A stretch of 44,519 nt of DNA, taken from Phyllobacteriaceae bacterium (GTDB lineage: Bacteria > Pseudomonadota > Alphaproteobacteria > Rhizobiales > Rhizobiaceae). Below the pieces are notes generated by a model. It worked only from the letters and a program-made list of their open reading frames with translations. It was not told where the DNA came from and searched no databases. Both the position numbers and the translations under genes were made by a program. The stretch spans positions 1 through 44,519 of the forward strand of contig PAPF01000036.1 in assembly GCA_002708825.1 (NCBI GenBank), written 5' to 3'. How positions within the stretch are numbered: position 1 is the first letter of the stretch; every line of letters begins with the position of its first letter. Shown piece by piece: positions 16,079 through 25,313 of this stretch.

Positions 16079-17059
16079 TTACTTCAGATCCGGATGAAAA
16101 CATGCTGCATCATGTTGTTCTTCGAGACGCTCTAAACGGGGAATAACGCGGCGACACTCTTCAGTTACTTTCCAGCATCGCGGATGGAAGGCACAGCCCG
16201 AAGGAGGCTGAATGGGTGAAGGAACGTCCCCTTGAAGCTCAATACGCCCTTTTGTGTCCCGCTTGAGATCTGTAAACGGTGCAGCAGACAAGAGGGCTTG
16301 CGTATAAGGATGACACGGACGACGAAACAAAGCATCCGTAGGTGCTTGCTCAACCACTCGTCCCAGGTACATGACCGCAACATCGTCACAAATATGACGC
16401 ACAACACTCAAATCATGAGAGATGAATAAATAGGTAAGATCAAACTGCTTTTGAAGGTCCATGAGGAGATTGATGATCTGCGCTTGAATGGAGACATCTA
16501 AGGCCGAAACTGCTTCGTCACAAACAATAAACTTAGGCTTAACGCTCAAAGCTCGAGCGATACAGATCCGTTGTCGCTGTCCACCGGAGAACTCATGCGG
16601 GTACTTTTTGAGTGTTTGCACACTCAATCCACAAACCTCTAAAAGAGCTTTGATCTCGCCTAAAATTTGTGTCCTAGTCAATTCCGGCTGATGAATCTGA
16701 TAAGGCTCAACCAAAGCATCCTCAATCGTCATCCTTGGATTTAGGGATTCATAAGGATCCTGAAAAATCATCTGGATATCGCGCCGAAGCCTCAAAAGAT
16801 CTTTTCCTTGAGCCGCAGCAATATTACTACTTTCAAACAAAATGGAACCTGACGTTGGCTTCAAAAGCCGAACGAGACAAAGCCCAAGCGTTGACTTTCC
16901 ACAGCCCGATTCTCCCACTAACCCCAAGGTTTTTCCTTTGGAGATTGTGAGATCGACTTCCTTTACTGCCTGAAGCTCATGCACAGATTTGAAAAAAAAG
17001 CCCTCTTTAAAAAAAAACGACTTTGTAAGATTTTTAATCTCTAAAAGAGGTTCACTCAT
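16079..17059 (-). CDS. oppF: Oligopeptide/dipeptide ABC transporter ATP-binding protein, OppF type
   Basis: One of the two ATPases that drive peptide uptake through the OppBC pore. Visible elements are the Walker A motif GESGCGKST (residues 49-57), the signature FSGGQRQR, the Walker B motif [12 protein letters not shown] and the switch His in LFISHDLS. The C-terminal oligopeptide-family extension ([17 protein letters not shown]) carries the cysteines often found there. At 326 residues it is the usual length. ATG 17059 was chosen because a perfect AAGGAGG precedes it, and it overlaps the oppD stop by 8 nt; the frame remains open further upstream but that part lies inside oppD. The last gene of the cluster. 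Confidence 0.92.
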   Translation of the reverse strand: MSEPLLEIKNLTKSFFFKEGFFFKSVHELQAVKEVDLTISKGKTLGLVGESGCGKSTLGLCLVRLLKPTSGSILFESSNIAAAQGKDLLRLRRDIQMIFQDPYESLNPRMTIEDALVEPYQIHQPELTRTQILGEIKALLEVCGLSVQTLKKYPHEFSGGQRQRICIARALSVKPKFIVCDEAVSALDVSIQAQIINLLMDLQKQFDLTYLFISHDLSVVRHICDDVAVMYLGRVVEQAPTDALFRRPCHPYTQALLSAAPFTDLKRDTKGRIELQGDVPSPIQPPSGCAFHPRCWKVTEECRRVIPRLERLEEQHDAACFHPDLK

Positions 17060-18089
17060 CGTAGCCTCCTTCTTGTCGAGACTTACTTGCAAGATCTGAT
17101 TTCTGCTGAGAAGGATTCGATATCTTTCGAACACATCGCACTTCATGTGATGCTTCAATAGATTTGAGTTTAGGAATCGCATTCCGACACTCGTCTATGA
17201 CATATCGGCATCGGTCCTGAAAGCGACACCCTTCGGGAAGTTCACTCAACGAAGGCACACTCCCTGAAATAGCATCAAGGCGCTGTTTTTTTCGACCTCC
17301 ATAAAAAGCTGGCAGGCTTTGAAGTAGAGCCTCTGTATAAGGATGGGATGGGTTTCGAAACAGTCGCTTAGTTTCAGTATGCTCAACGCATTGTCCTGCA
17401 TACATAACCATCACTCGATCACAAAACTTTGAAACAACTCCTAGGTCGTGAGTGATAAATATAATTGACATTCCAAACTTTGATTGAAGCGATTTCAATA
17501 AATCTAAAATTTGAGCCTGTATGGTCACATCTAATGCAGTGGTTGGCTCATCCGCAATCAAAACTTTCGGAGAACACGCAAGAGCCATTGCAATCATTGC
17601 ACGCTGTCGCATTCCACCGGAAAGCTGGTGAGGATAGCTTTGAATACGACGCTCAGGTGCGGGAATACCGACTTGACTTAAAAGCTCAATACTTTTTTCT
17701 CTGGCCTGCTCTGGAGTCAGACTCTCATGCAGCAAAAGAACCTCATCAATCTGATTACCAATGGTAAATACTGGATTCAGACTCGTCATTGGTTCCTGAA
17801 AAATCATGGAAATTTCTTTCCCTCTGATTTTCCTCATTTCTACTTCTTTTTTTTCTAAAAGGTCCTCTCCAGAAAAAAGAACCTTTCCAGCTACGACCTT
17901 TCCAGGAGGCGATGGAATCAACTGCATCAGCGCCAGACTACTCACGGACTTTCCACAACCGCTCTCTCCAACAATTCCTAAAATTTCTTTTTCTTTCAAT
18001 GTAAAACTGAGTTGATCCACCGCTCGAAGAGGTCCGTCTTCGGATTCAAATTCTACACAGAGATTTTGTACATCTAAAATAGGTTTCAT
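17052..18089 (-). CDS. oppD: Oligopeptide/dipeptide ABC transporter ATP-binding protein, OppD type
   Basis: This is the partner ATPase of OppF, 345 residues. It has the Walker A motif GESGCGKS (41-48), Q-loop region [13 protein letters not shown], signature LSGGMRQR, Walker B motif [14 protein letters not shown] and switch His in ITHDLG. A C-terminal oligopeptide-family extension ([15 protein letters not shown]) is present. The start overlaps the oppC stop by 4 nt. The second ATPase with a distinct signature (GGMRQR against GGQRQR) is the normal OppD/OppF pattern. Substrate could be dipeptides, oligopeptides, nickel or other Opp-family ligands. Confidence 0.92.
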   Translation of the reverse strand: MKPILDVQNLCVEFESEDGPLRAVDQLSFTLKEKEILGIVGESGCGKSVSSLALMQLIPSPPGKVVAGKVLFSGEDLLEKKEVEMRKIRGKEISMIFQEPMTSLNPVFTIGNQIDEVLLLHESLTPEQAREKSIELLSQVGIPAPERRIQSYPHQLSGGMRQRAMIAMALACSPKVLIADEPTTALDVTIQAQILDLLKSLQSKFGMSIIFITHDLGVVSKFCDRVMVMYAGQCVEHTETKRLFRNPSHPYTEALLQSLPAFYGGRKKQRLDAISGSVPSLSELPEGCRFQDRCRYVIDECRNAIPKLKSIEASHEVRCVRKISNPSQQKSDLASKSRQEGGYDE

Positions 18090-18949
18090 GACGATTTCAA
18101 TTTCGGATCCAATGCATCCCTTAAAGCATCGCTAAAGATATTTAAAGCCAAAACCAACAAAAACATTGCCAACGTTGCAGCAGTGAGCTCCCACCAAATC
18201 CCTCTTCCCAAAACCAGCTTAGAATCATCAATCATCAATCCCCAACTCGGCCTCCCCTGAACTCCAAGCCCTAAATAAGATAAAATGACCTCTGATTTAA
18301 TTGCAGACTGAAACATGAGAGAAAAATTAATAATTACCTGATGAAAAATATTAGGAAGAATATGTCTAAAAATTCTAGATCGATGACTTGCCCCAATGGC
18401 TCGAGCTGCTTGAACGTATTCTCTATTTTTATGTTTCAATACCTCACCTCGAATGACTCGACAAAGCCCGACCCAAGAAGTAAGCCCAATCGCAATACAA
18501 ACAGTGACAAGTCCTTTTTCCAAAACAAAGGTAATGGCAATCAAAAACATTATGGCAGGAATCGATGAAAAAGTTGTGTAAAACCAAACCACCAAATCAT
18601 CTACCCATCGACCAAAGTAACCAGCTATCGCTCCTAACGTAAGACCAATGAAAACAGAAATCAATGAGGCGATGCCCCCAACAATCAAAGCTGTTTGAAT
18701 GCCATGAATCATTTTTAATAATACGCTTCTCCCAAAAATATCTGTTCCCATCCAATGGCGGATGCTATCGAAACTAGGAGATTGATACCCTTCGCCTATT
18801 GCTTGATCCCAAGAGCCACCTATCAGACCCAACCCAACAAAAAGACCTAACAGAAGATAAAGAACAATCATGGCCATACTGACCAAAACAATCCTTTGTC
18901 TAATCATCCGTTCAAATGCATCTTTCCAAAGGCTTTTTGACTCACTCAT
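18086..18949 (-). CDS. oppC: Oligopeptide/dipeptide ABC transporter permease, OppC type
   Basis: An inner-membrane permease of 287 residues with about six hydrophobic segments. The N-terminal one (IVLVSMAMIVLYLLLGLFVG) is followed by an extracytoplasmic loop with HWMGTDIFGRSV, a hallmark of OppC/DppC. The cytoplasmic EAA-type loop reads REYVQAARAIGASHRSRIFR. Both flanking overlaps are ATGA, so it is coupled to oppB and oppD. Confidence 0.92.
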   Translation of the reverse strand: MSESKSLWKDAFERMIRQRIVLVSMAMIVLYLLLGLFVGLGLIGGSWDQAIGEGYQSPSFDSIRHWMGTDIFGRSVLLKMIHGIQTALIVGGIASLISVFIGLTLGAIAGYFGRWVDDLVVWFYTTFSSIPAIMFLIAITFVLEKGLVTVCIAIGLTSWVGLCRVIRGEVLKHKNREYVQAARAIGASHRSRIFRHILPNIFHQVIINFSLMFQSAIKSEVILSYLGLGVQGRPSWGLMIDDSKLVLGRGIWWELTAATLAMFLLVLALNIFSDALRDALDPKLKSS

Positions 18950-19881
18950 TGAAGCCTCACTCTTGGATCAACAAGGGTGTAAAGAATATCTGTCATGAGA
19001 TTTCCAAAAATCATCAGTACCGAAATCAAAGTGGTCATCGCTTTTAAAACAGGAAAATCACTATTATTAATGGCATCGATTGTAATACTTCCAATGCCAG
19101 GAATACTGAAAAAACTCTCAAGCAAAAATGACCCAAGAATCAAAAAGGGAATCTGAATGACAACATAGGTAATGATTGGGATCATGCTATTTTTTAAAAT
19201 ATGTTTTAGAAATATCTTCTTTTCAGAAAGCCCCTTCGATCGTGCTGTTCGAACATAGTCTTTATAAGTTTCATCTAAAATAGACGTTCTAAAAAATCGA
19301 ACATCCCATCCTAAACCCACCATGACCCAGATAATAACTGGCATGGCGACATAGGCCAGATTCTGTGGAAATCCTTTTTCATATCCGGAAATTGGAAACC
19401 AGCCTAGCTTGTAGGCTAGAAAATACTGTCCAAATAAAATATACGCCAAAGCCGAAACACTCATCCCTGCCACACAAATCAAAACGACCGCGCGATCAAT
19501 CCATTTTCCGCGATAATAAGCAGAAACCAGTGCAATGATAATTGCAAGACTGAGAGTGATTAAAAACCCAAGCGAAGCCAGCAAAAACGACGGCCCTATC
19601 CCATCAAGAATCATCTCGCTGATTCTTTGTCTGGTTGAATAGCTTCGTCCGAATTCAAACGTTGCTAGCTGACCTAAATAATCTAGATATTGTTTCCATT
19701 TTGGCTGATCAAAACCAAGTTCATGGCGCAATTCGGCTACCTGATCAGGTGTCGCATGTTTTCCGAGCATCTGAAGGACTGGATCGCCTCCAACCCAATG
19801 AAACAGAAAAAAAATGATGAGCGAGACGCCAAAAAGAATTGGAATGGTGTACAAGATGCGTCGAATCACATACCCGGTCAT
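18946..19881 (-). CDS. oppB: Oligopeptide/dipeptide ABC transporter permease, OppB type
   Basis: The second permease, 311 residues. It begins with MTGYVIRRILYTIPILFGVS, typical of OppB/DppB N-terminal segments, and has about six membrane spans. The EAA loop reads YKDYVRTARSKGLSEKKIFLKH. It is followed by the family-typical ESFFSIPGIG region and ends YTLVDPRVRL. It lies 44 nt downstream of the binding protein gene and overlaps oppC by 4 nt. Confidence 0.92.
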   Translation of the reverse strand: MTGYVIRRILYTIPILFGVSLIIFFLFHWVGGDPVLQMLGKHATPDQVAELRHELGFDQPKWKQYLDYLGQLATFEFGRSYSTRQRISEMILDGIGPSFLLASLGFLITLSLAIIIALVSAYYRGKWIDRAVVLICVAGMSVSALAYILFGQYFLAYKLGWFPISGYEKGFPQNLAYVAMPVIIWVMVGLGWDVRFFRTSILDETYKDYVRTARSKGLSEKKIFLKHILKNSMIPIITYVVIQIPFLILGSFLLESFFSIPGIGSITIDAINNSDFPVLKAMTTLISVLMIFGNLMTDILYTLVDPRVRLQ

Positions 19882-19925
19882 AGGTTAGAGCATACCCTGG
19901 ATTAAGCCAAATCGAAATGAATCCC

Positions 19926-21719
19926 TTATTTTTTCTTCTTTTTCCGTAGATTCGTATCGATCCGATAGTATTTAGCTTGATTATGCTCAAATTCAATTCG
20001 TTTGTAGTTCTTTAACCATGGTCGAATCAAGCCATACCCCATTCGATGCACTGAAAAAATGGCAGGAACCTCCCGAGCAATCATTGCATTCATTTGTTCA
20101 TAAAGCTTTGTTCGCTTGGGCCCAGGCTTCAGTTTCAAAGACTCTACATAAAGCGCATCAAATTTAGTGTTTTTAAAGTTAAAGTAATTCGACCCATAAG
20201 GGGTTTGATTTTTGCTGTAAAAAAGCTGCAAAAAATTTTCAGAATCTGGATAGTCCGCTTTCCATCCCATGCCGAAGAGCTGGAAATTCTTATTATCGAT
20301 GGCTTTTGTAAACTCCGGCCAGGTTGTGAGATTGACTTTAATTCGAATCCCAATTTTAGCCATCTGCTTTTGAAAAAGCTCAGCCATTTGACGACCAGTG
20401 GTACTGACATTGGTCAGATACTCAATTTCAGACAGCCCTTTTCCACCTGGGTACCCAGCTTTCGCTAGGAGCTTTTTTGCTCTATCCAAATCATGGGGAC
20501 GATAACCCACATCTAGGTCTTTTCGATAGCCATCCATCCCTGGGGGAATCACTCCCTTTGCAGCCACTGCACGCCCATTAAAGAAGATTTCAATCACAGG
20601 GTTTTCATCATACGCAAGACTCATTGCCCGCCGTAGGTCTGGATTTGATTTAAACAATGGATCCAAAAGATTAAATCCAACAAAGGTGAGATCCGGAACA
20701 GGGGTTTTCTCCAACTTCACCCCTTGAGCTTTCATCTCATCTGAAAGGTCTCCATTTTTTTTAATCACTGAAGAAAAATTATCTTTTGGAATACCCGATA
20801 GATCTAAATCACCCGACATGAACTTAAGCCACATGGGTTGAGATTCTTGAAATACTTCAACGACCAATCGGTCATTCAAAGGCAAAGGCTTGCCTGCATC
20901 AGCCAATAGACCTTCTTTTTTGTCGCCCGGTCCACCCACCTTTGGATAAAAAGCTTCTCGATAGGTCGGATTACGGTCAAAAATCAACTTTGAATTCAAA
21001 TTGCTCTGTTTTCGATGATAGACATAAGGACCCGTGCCCACAGGATTTCTGCGAAAATCTTCCCCGTAAAAATCAACAGCCTCTCTTGGAACCACTGACG
21101 TAAAGGGCATTGCTAAAAAATAAATGAACTGATGGGACGGAGCTGTGAGCTTTATTTTCAATGTATATTGATCAATGACTTCAAGCCCTTCCACGGGAGT
21201 GTCGTAGTTTGCCTGCTCTTTTTCTCCCGCATTTTTTCTCCATGCATCCAGTCCCTGAATTTTTCCATCAAAAATCCACCACCCTGAAGAACGCAAATGC
21301 GGATCGGCTAACCGCATGAAAGAATACACTACGTCCGAAGCAGTGACTTCTCTTCCTTTGCCTTTCGTTTTTTTAAAAGCAGCATCATCTTGGAACAAAA
21401 CGCCTTTTTTTAGATGAATCGTCAGTTCATCCTTTTTTGAATTCCATTGAGGAAGCTTAGCTGCCAGTAAAGGCTCAAGCTCTAAAGGTCGCTTTAAATA
21501 ATGATACTGATAGAGCGTTTCATAGACCTTGGCCACTGCCGGATTCGAATAAGCATCATCCGCAAAAACTGGATCTAAAGAATCGACTCGAGCACCTAGA
21601 GCTAAATAAACTGTATTATCAGGATCTTGATTTCGCTCGGATGTGCACCCTGAAAGCCCCACCACACTTGCAAGGGTAAAGGTCATAATCCCAAACACCA
21701 AACCAACTTTTCGGATCAT
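19926..21719 (-). CDS. oppA: Peptide-type substrate-binding lipoprotein, OppA/DppA family
   Basis: The extracytoplasmic receptor of the transporter, 597 residues. It has a lipoprotein signal ending LSGC (Cys25) and is probably anchored to the inner membrane or periplasmic face. The family-5 solute-binding fold is recognisable in SLDPVFADDAYSNPAVAKVYETLY, the DVVYSFMRLADP region and a C-terminal GWKADYPDSENFLQLFY. It is somewhat longer than the usual 530-545 residues. ATG 21719 was chosen because GAGGAG precedes it; the upstream ATG at 21740 would place that site inside the gene. A predicted promoter lies just upstream. Confidence 0.9.
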   Translation of the reverse strand: MIRKVGLVFGIMTFTLASVVGLSGCTSERNQDPDNTVYLALGARVDSLDPVFADDAYSNPAVAKVYETLYQYHYLKRPLELEPLLAAKLPQWNSKKDELTIHLKKGVLFQDDAAFKKTKGKGREVTASDVVYSFMRLADPHLRSSGWWIFDGKIQGLDAWRKNAGEKEQANYDTPVEGLEVIDQYTLKIKLTAPSHQFIYFLAMPFTSVVPREAVDFYGEDFRRNPVGTGPYVYHRKQSNLNSKLIFDRNPTYREAFYPKVGGPGDKKEGLLADAGKPLPLNDRLVVEVFQESQPMWLKFMSGDLDLSGIPKDNFSSVIKKNGDLSDEMKAQGVKLEKTPVPDLTFVGFNLLDPLFKSNPDLRRAMSLAYDENPVIEIFFNGRAVAAKGVIPPGMDGYRKDLDVGYRPHDLDRAKKLLAKAGYPGGKGLSEIEYLTNVSTTGRQMAELFQKQMAKIGIRIKVNLTTWPEFTKAIDNKNFQLFGMGWKADYPDSENFLQLFYSKNQTPYGSNYFNFKNTKFDALYVESLKLKPGPKRTKLYEQMNAMIAREVPAIFSVHRMGYGLIRPWLKNYKRIEFEHNQAKYYRIDTNLRKKKKK

Positions 21720-21750
21720 GCTGTCTCCTCTAATTTCCACTGCACTGGAC

Positions 21751-21778
21751 GCTATATCAAACCAACGTCGACGGTCAA
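21751..21778 (-). promoter_or_regulatory. Predicted promoter of the opp operon
   Basis: On the minus strand TTGACC (21778-21773), 16 bp, TATAGC (21756-21751). Initiation would fall near 21744, about 25 nt before oppA. This gives oppA-F a start of its own in addition to read-through from the lipoprotein genes. Confidence 0.5.
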
Positions 21779-21796
21779 ATAGTAATCAGAAGCTTT

Positions 21797-22498
21797 TCAT
21801 TCAACTCGGCGCTGCTTCCATCGAAGCTTGATCTCGCCCAATCGAGATCGGACTTCCCATCGCTTTGAAAGTCGAGTCTGACTTTCAGGGTCGGAAAATT
21901 CAAAAACAACCTCAATTGACTGATCGTTAACCGTTTTTTTCCAAATCACTTTTTCAGGCCAAGGCTTTCCCGCGACTGTTTTAAACTGGTATTCAAATTG
22001 CTCTTGCGCTTCTTCAAATTCAATCAGCAAATCATGGCGTTCATCAACTCGCATTTGTGATTTTTTTATTTTTTTCCGCGATGGACAGGGTACTTGGCCG
22101 ATAAACAGCTGAGGTGCCCACTGTAGCGGAATTCCTCCCCAGGCACCTTTTTTGTTTTGATCGGGTTTGCCAGGCACTTGCACTTTGATTTTACTTTTTT
22201 GAACATAAATTCGAGCTTCTGTGCCCCCTAGCAGATTCGTCACCTCAAGCTCTAAAAACGATGGGGACTTCGCTAGAACCTGCGCTGGAAACTGACCTGA
22301 AGCTTCTCGTGATTTCACACTCATCCAAACGCTTCCTTCAACTTTTTTCACTTTCGCGTGTGAACGGCAGGCGTAAGAATAAAGTTCTTCAGGGCGATTT
22401 TCCTCAACTCTAGGTCCAGTTGCACAAGATTGAATGAAAACAAAAAGTCCGATCCACCCGAATGCTGTGAAGAACTTAAAATGTATGAGGTTTGACAT
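21797..22498 (-). CDS. LolB-like outer-membrane lipoprotein
   Basis: A 233-residue lipoprotein (lipobox FIQSC, Cys25). After the anchor it has a beta-rich body: VEGSVWMSVKS, SGQFPAQVLAKSPSFLELEVTNLLGGTEARIYVQ. This resembles the LolB/LppM-like concave barrel that handles lipoproteins, and the C-terminal strands end IKLRWKQRRVE. The similarity is to the general fold rather than to a precise LolB signature. It lies 22 nt after the TPR lipoprotein gene and is probably co-transcribed with it. LolB would insert lipoproteins in the outer membrane; that role is inference. Confidence 0.55.
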   Translation of the reverse strand: MSNLIHFKFFTAFGWIGLFVFIQSCATGPRVEENRPEELYSYACRSHAKVKKVEGSVWMSVKSREASGQFPAQVLAKSPSFLELEVTNLLGGTEARIYVQKSKIKVQVPGKPDQNKKGAWGGIPLQWAPQLFIGQVPCPSRKKIKKSQMRVDERHDLLIEFEEAQEQFEYQFKTVAGKPWPEKVIWKKTVNDQSIEVVFEFSDPESQTRLSKRWEVRSRLGEIKLRWKQRRVE

Positions 22499-22520
22499 AG
22501 AAATGAAGATAGCAGCTTTT

Positions 22521-24422
22521 TTAATCCCCGGCTACTGAGCGCTGATCTTCTTTTACTTGATTGGCAATCCGAGTCTCAACAGTGCGAATCTTTTTCTGTA
22601 TCTTATCTTTGAGTTTCTCGTCTTGGGCAACCTCAAAGGCTTTTCGATACTGAACAAGTGCTTTGTTTTGTAGATTTGCTTTCAAATAAGCATCTGCTAG
22701 GTGATCTAAAATAGTCGCTTCATTCGGTTTCAGGTTGGCTGCCTTCTCTAAATAAGGAATTGCCTCTTTCACCTTGCCCCTCACAAAAAGATTCCAGCCA
22801 AGGCTGTCAACAATATAACCGTTTTTAGGTCGAATCTTCATTGCTCTTCGAATGTACTCTTCAGCTTTCTCTAAATGAGTTCCCTGAACGGTCCATGTAT
22901 AGGCAATATAGTTCAACGCATCGGCATGTTTTGGATTTGTTTCTAAGATAGCTTCCATTTCTTGGATACTTTTCTTTGTTTCACCCTGGCGATCATAAAG
23001 ACTCCCCAAGTAGTAGCGAATCTTTTCATGATCGGGAAATCGCTTTTTCGCCTTCTCTAATGTTTCCACCGCGCCGTCTATGTCTTCTTCCTCTTCTTTT
23101 AAGCTTGCATTGAAAATGTAGAATGCCGCATAGTTTGGAGCTTTTTCAATCGCCTCACTGATCATGGCTTTTGCTTCTTTTCTTCGTTGAAGTTTTTTCA
23201 GCAAAAAGGTGACATGAAGAGCAGAATCTTCAAAAAACTGGGATTCATGATCAATTTTTTTCAAATGTGCGATCGCATTCTCATAGTCGCCCATTTCCTC
23301 ATACAAGCTACCTAAATAGTAAAGGACGCGTTCGGATCCTGGGTTTTTCTCTAAAATCTCTTCGAAAATTTCGATCGCCTTTGGATATTCTTTCATTTCC
23401 ATTCGAACAAGGCCAAGCTTGACTCGAACATTGAGATCATTTGGGTCAGCGGCTCGAATCATCTCTAAGTAAGGAATCGCTTCTTTGTATTTCTCCTTTT
23501 TGAGATAGATCGTTGCCATTCGAGAAGCAATTTCTTGATGTTGATAGTTTTCATAGAAACTCTCATAAAGCTTCAAAGCTTCACTCGTCTTTTCCTGAGC
23601 TTCGTACATTCTTCCCAAAGCTAGTGCAGCTTGATAAAATGATTTCTGCAAATCAAGAGCTTTTTTAAACGAAGCTTCAGCTGTTTTTAGTTTTCCAGTT
23701 TGTTGTTGAACTCGAGCCAGATAATACCAAGCAGCAGCTGACTCCTTATTTTTTGGATTTGCTGCGATAAAGTTTTTCAAGGACTGAACAGCTTTCAGGG
23801 GCTTACCAGCTTCGAGATGTATTTGAGCCCGATAGACAGCTGCTTCATCATGGGTAGGATCGTTTTTTAAAATGGCTTGATACTGTTTTAGAGCTTCTTC
23901 ATTTTCTTGCGTTGAGGAATACAGGCCCGCTAAAAGCAAGCGTGCATCCATCAAGTTAGAATCGAGTCTCACAGCTTCTTTCGCTGAGGTCAGGGCATCG
24001 GATAATGAACCTTTTTTAATGTACTCAGCTGCCAAGCGAAGATGAACGAGTGCAGACTCAGGATCGTACATGAGAACGAGCTTATATTCTTCAATCGCTT
24101 GATTGACTTGTCCCCCAGTAGAATAGGCTTGGGCCATGCCAAAATGATACTCAGCTGCAGAGAGCCTTTTTTTCTCTGCTTCGATGAGCTCCGGGTTTTC
24201 TTGAAAATGATTTTTCTTGTTATCTTGAGATTTTTTCTTCTCATCTTTTTTCTTGGCCAAATGGGTGCGTATCTGAGGTCCTGCTTGACTCAATGACACT
24301 TCATCAGAAATCGTGGGAGCTGCAGCACAGGCCCCCAGTCCGATCATCAAACCCAATGCAACGAGGCCAGTCCGGGACTGACTGGTAATTACTTTTAATA
24401 ATGAGAAAGTGACAACCCTCAT
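22521..24422 (-). CDS. TPR-repeat lipoprotein
   Basis: A 633-residue lipoprotein (lipobox GLGAC, Cys32) followed by a charged Lys/Asp-rich linker and then at least ten tetratricopeptide repeats from about residue 82 onward. Typical units read AIEEYKLVLMYDPESALVHLRL... and AIEIFEEILEKNPGSERVLYYLG. TPR arrays are protein-binding scaffolds; anchored ones commonly serve envelope assembly. ATG 24422 was chosen; a TTG at 24479 would add 19 residues ahead of the signal peptide and lacks a site. The C-terminal part repeats units with PN/PKN caps and ends basic. The gene opens a long minus-strand block continuing into LolB-like and opp genes. Confidence 0.82.
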   Translation of the reverse strand: MRVVTFSLLKVITSQSRTGLVALGLMIGLGACAAAPTISDEVSLSQAGPQIRTHLAKKKDEKKKSQDNKKNHFQENPELIEAEKKRLSAAEYHFGMAQAYSTGGQVNQAIEEYKLVLMYDPESALVHLRLAAEYIKKGSLSDALTSAKEAVRLDSNLMDARLLLAGLYSSTQENEEALKQYQAILKNDPTHDEAAVYRAQIHLEAGKPLKAVQSLKNFIAANPKNKESAAAWYYLARVQQQTGKLKTAEASFKKALDLQKSFYQAALALGRMYEAQEKTSEALKLYESFYENYQHQEIASRMATIYLKKEKYKEAIPYLEMIRAADPNDLNVRVKLGLVRMEMKEYPKAIEIFEEILEKNPGSERVLYYLGSLYEEMGDYENAIAHLKKIDHESQFFEDSALHVTFLLKKLQRRKEAKAMISEAIEKAPNYAAFYIFNASLKEEEEDIDGAVETLEKAKKRFPDHEKIRYYLGSLYDRQGETKKSIQEMEAILETNPKHADALNYIAYTWTVQGTHLEKAEEYIRRAMKIRPKNGYIVDSLGWNLFVRGKVKEAIPYLEKAANLKPNEATILDHLADAYLKANLQNKALVQYRKAFEVAQDEKLKDKIQKKIRTVETRIANQVKEDQRSVAGD

Positions 24423-24668
24423 AAAGAGCGGATCGACCTTCTCAGAGCAAAACCTTATAGCTATTTCCAGACAGCGCAAAATTTCAGTCTCAAAAGGATT
24501 TTTATGCGCTGTATTAATATATTTTTTTTAAATAATCTAATGAGATACAATGAACTTAGTTGATGAAAAAGGCTTGAATACCCTTCACTTTTTTCTTTTT
24601 TTTTCTCACAAAAGTGAGTGAAGTTTTGGATACTATTTATTTTTTGACGCTCTATTGATTTCCGTTTC

Positions 24669-24697
24669 TTGACTTTAGTGCAGTGAGTTGCTATTTC
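24669..24697 (+). promoter_or_regulatory. Predicted promoter of phaR
   Basis: TTGACT (24669-24674), 17 bp, TATTTC (24692-24697). Initiation near 24704 would leave a leader of about 130 nt. Confidence 0.5.
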
Positions 24698-24703
24698 CTT
24701 TGA

Positions 24704-24834
24704 TGGGACACCGCGACACTGTTTTTTTAAAATAAAATAGCTGTTGGCTGTGAAGCGAAGAGCCTGGGGGATAAAAGGCGTCGTTAAAACGGAGAACTTG
24801 AACCAACAACCTAGAAGTAGGGGGAGAAGCAGAA
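24704..24834 (+). promoter_or_regulatory. Possibly structured 5' leader of phaR
   Basis: Complementary blocks lie along the leader: TGTTGG (24742-24747) with CCAACA (24803-24808); GGCT (24746-24749) with AGCC (24761-24764); AGCC again with GGC (24777-24779); and CCTA-GAAG-TAGG (24810-24821), whose right arm runs into the GGGGAG ribosome site. Several pairings exclude each other. It matches no riboswitch class I can recall. Confidence 0.35.
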
Positions 24835-25197
24835 ATGAAAGAGATGAAGATCATAAAGCGTTATCAAAATCGAAAATTGTACGACACACATGAATCAAGC
24901 TATGTCACTTTAGATGAAATTGCGAAAATGATTCGAAATGGTGAAGATTTACGAGTCATTGATAATAAAACCAAAAATGACATTACTGCTGCTACGTTGA
25001 CTCAGCTTTTATATGAAAGCGAGCGACGTTCTAAAACCCAGCCTTCAGTGGACCTTTTAAAAGAAATCATCCGTCATGGAGACGGCTCTTTTTCGGGCTA
25101 TATCCAGTCTAAGCTCAGCACTGAAATCGCTCGCTTTGACCAAGAAACTGAGACCGGTGCCGACGCTGAAACTTCAGCACCCACAATCAATCAATAA
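24835..25197 (+). CDS. phaR: PhaR-type polyhydroxyalkanoate regulator
   Basis: PhaR proteins repress phasin and PHA-synthesis genes by binding DNA and dissociate when PHA granules are present. The N-terminal DNA-binding domain is clear: KIIKRYQNRKLYDTHESSYVTLDEIAKMIRNGEDLRVID (about residues 5-43), followed by TAATLTQLLYE. At 120 residues it is shorter than well-studied PhaR proteins, and the C-terminal region that touches the granule is mostly absent. No pha synthesis genes are in the window, so its targets lie elsewhere. A GGGGGAG site precedes the ATG. It may instead be a shorter, general regulator of this family. Confidence 0.82.
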   Translation: MKEMKIIKRYQNRKLYDTHESSYVTLDEIAKMIRNGEDLRVIDNKTKNDITAATLTQLLYESERRSKTQPSVDLLKEIIRHGDGSFSGYIQSKLSTEIARFDQETETGADAETSAPTINQ

Positions 25198-25313
25198 TAC
25201 CTGTTTAATTTGGTCTAGCTTTGAGCGACGCTCGGCTCAAATCAGTTTGATTAAATAAGAGCAATTCGAGTAGAATAGAGTACAGAAAAAGTTTACTCAG
25301 GAAGGGTAAGAGA

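Larger units (their letters stand above)
24423..24834. other. Divergent intergenic region between TPR lipoprotein gene and phaR
   Basis: About 410 bp, AT-rich around 24500-24620. It must hold the minus-strand promoter of the TPR gene (not resolved) and the plus-strand promoter and leader of phaR (listed separately). Poly-T tracts lie near 24590-24605. Confidence 0.6.
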
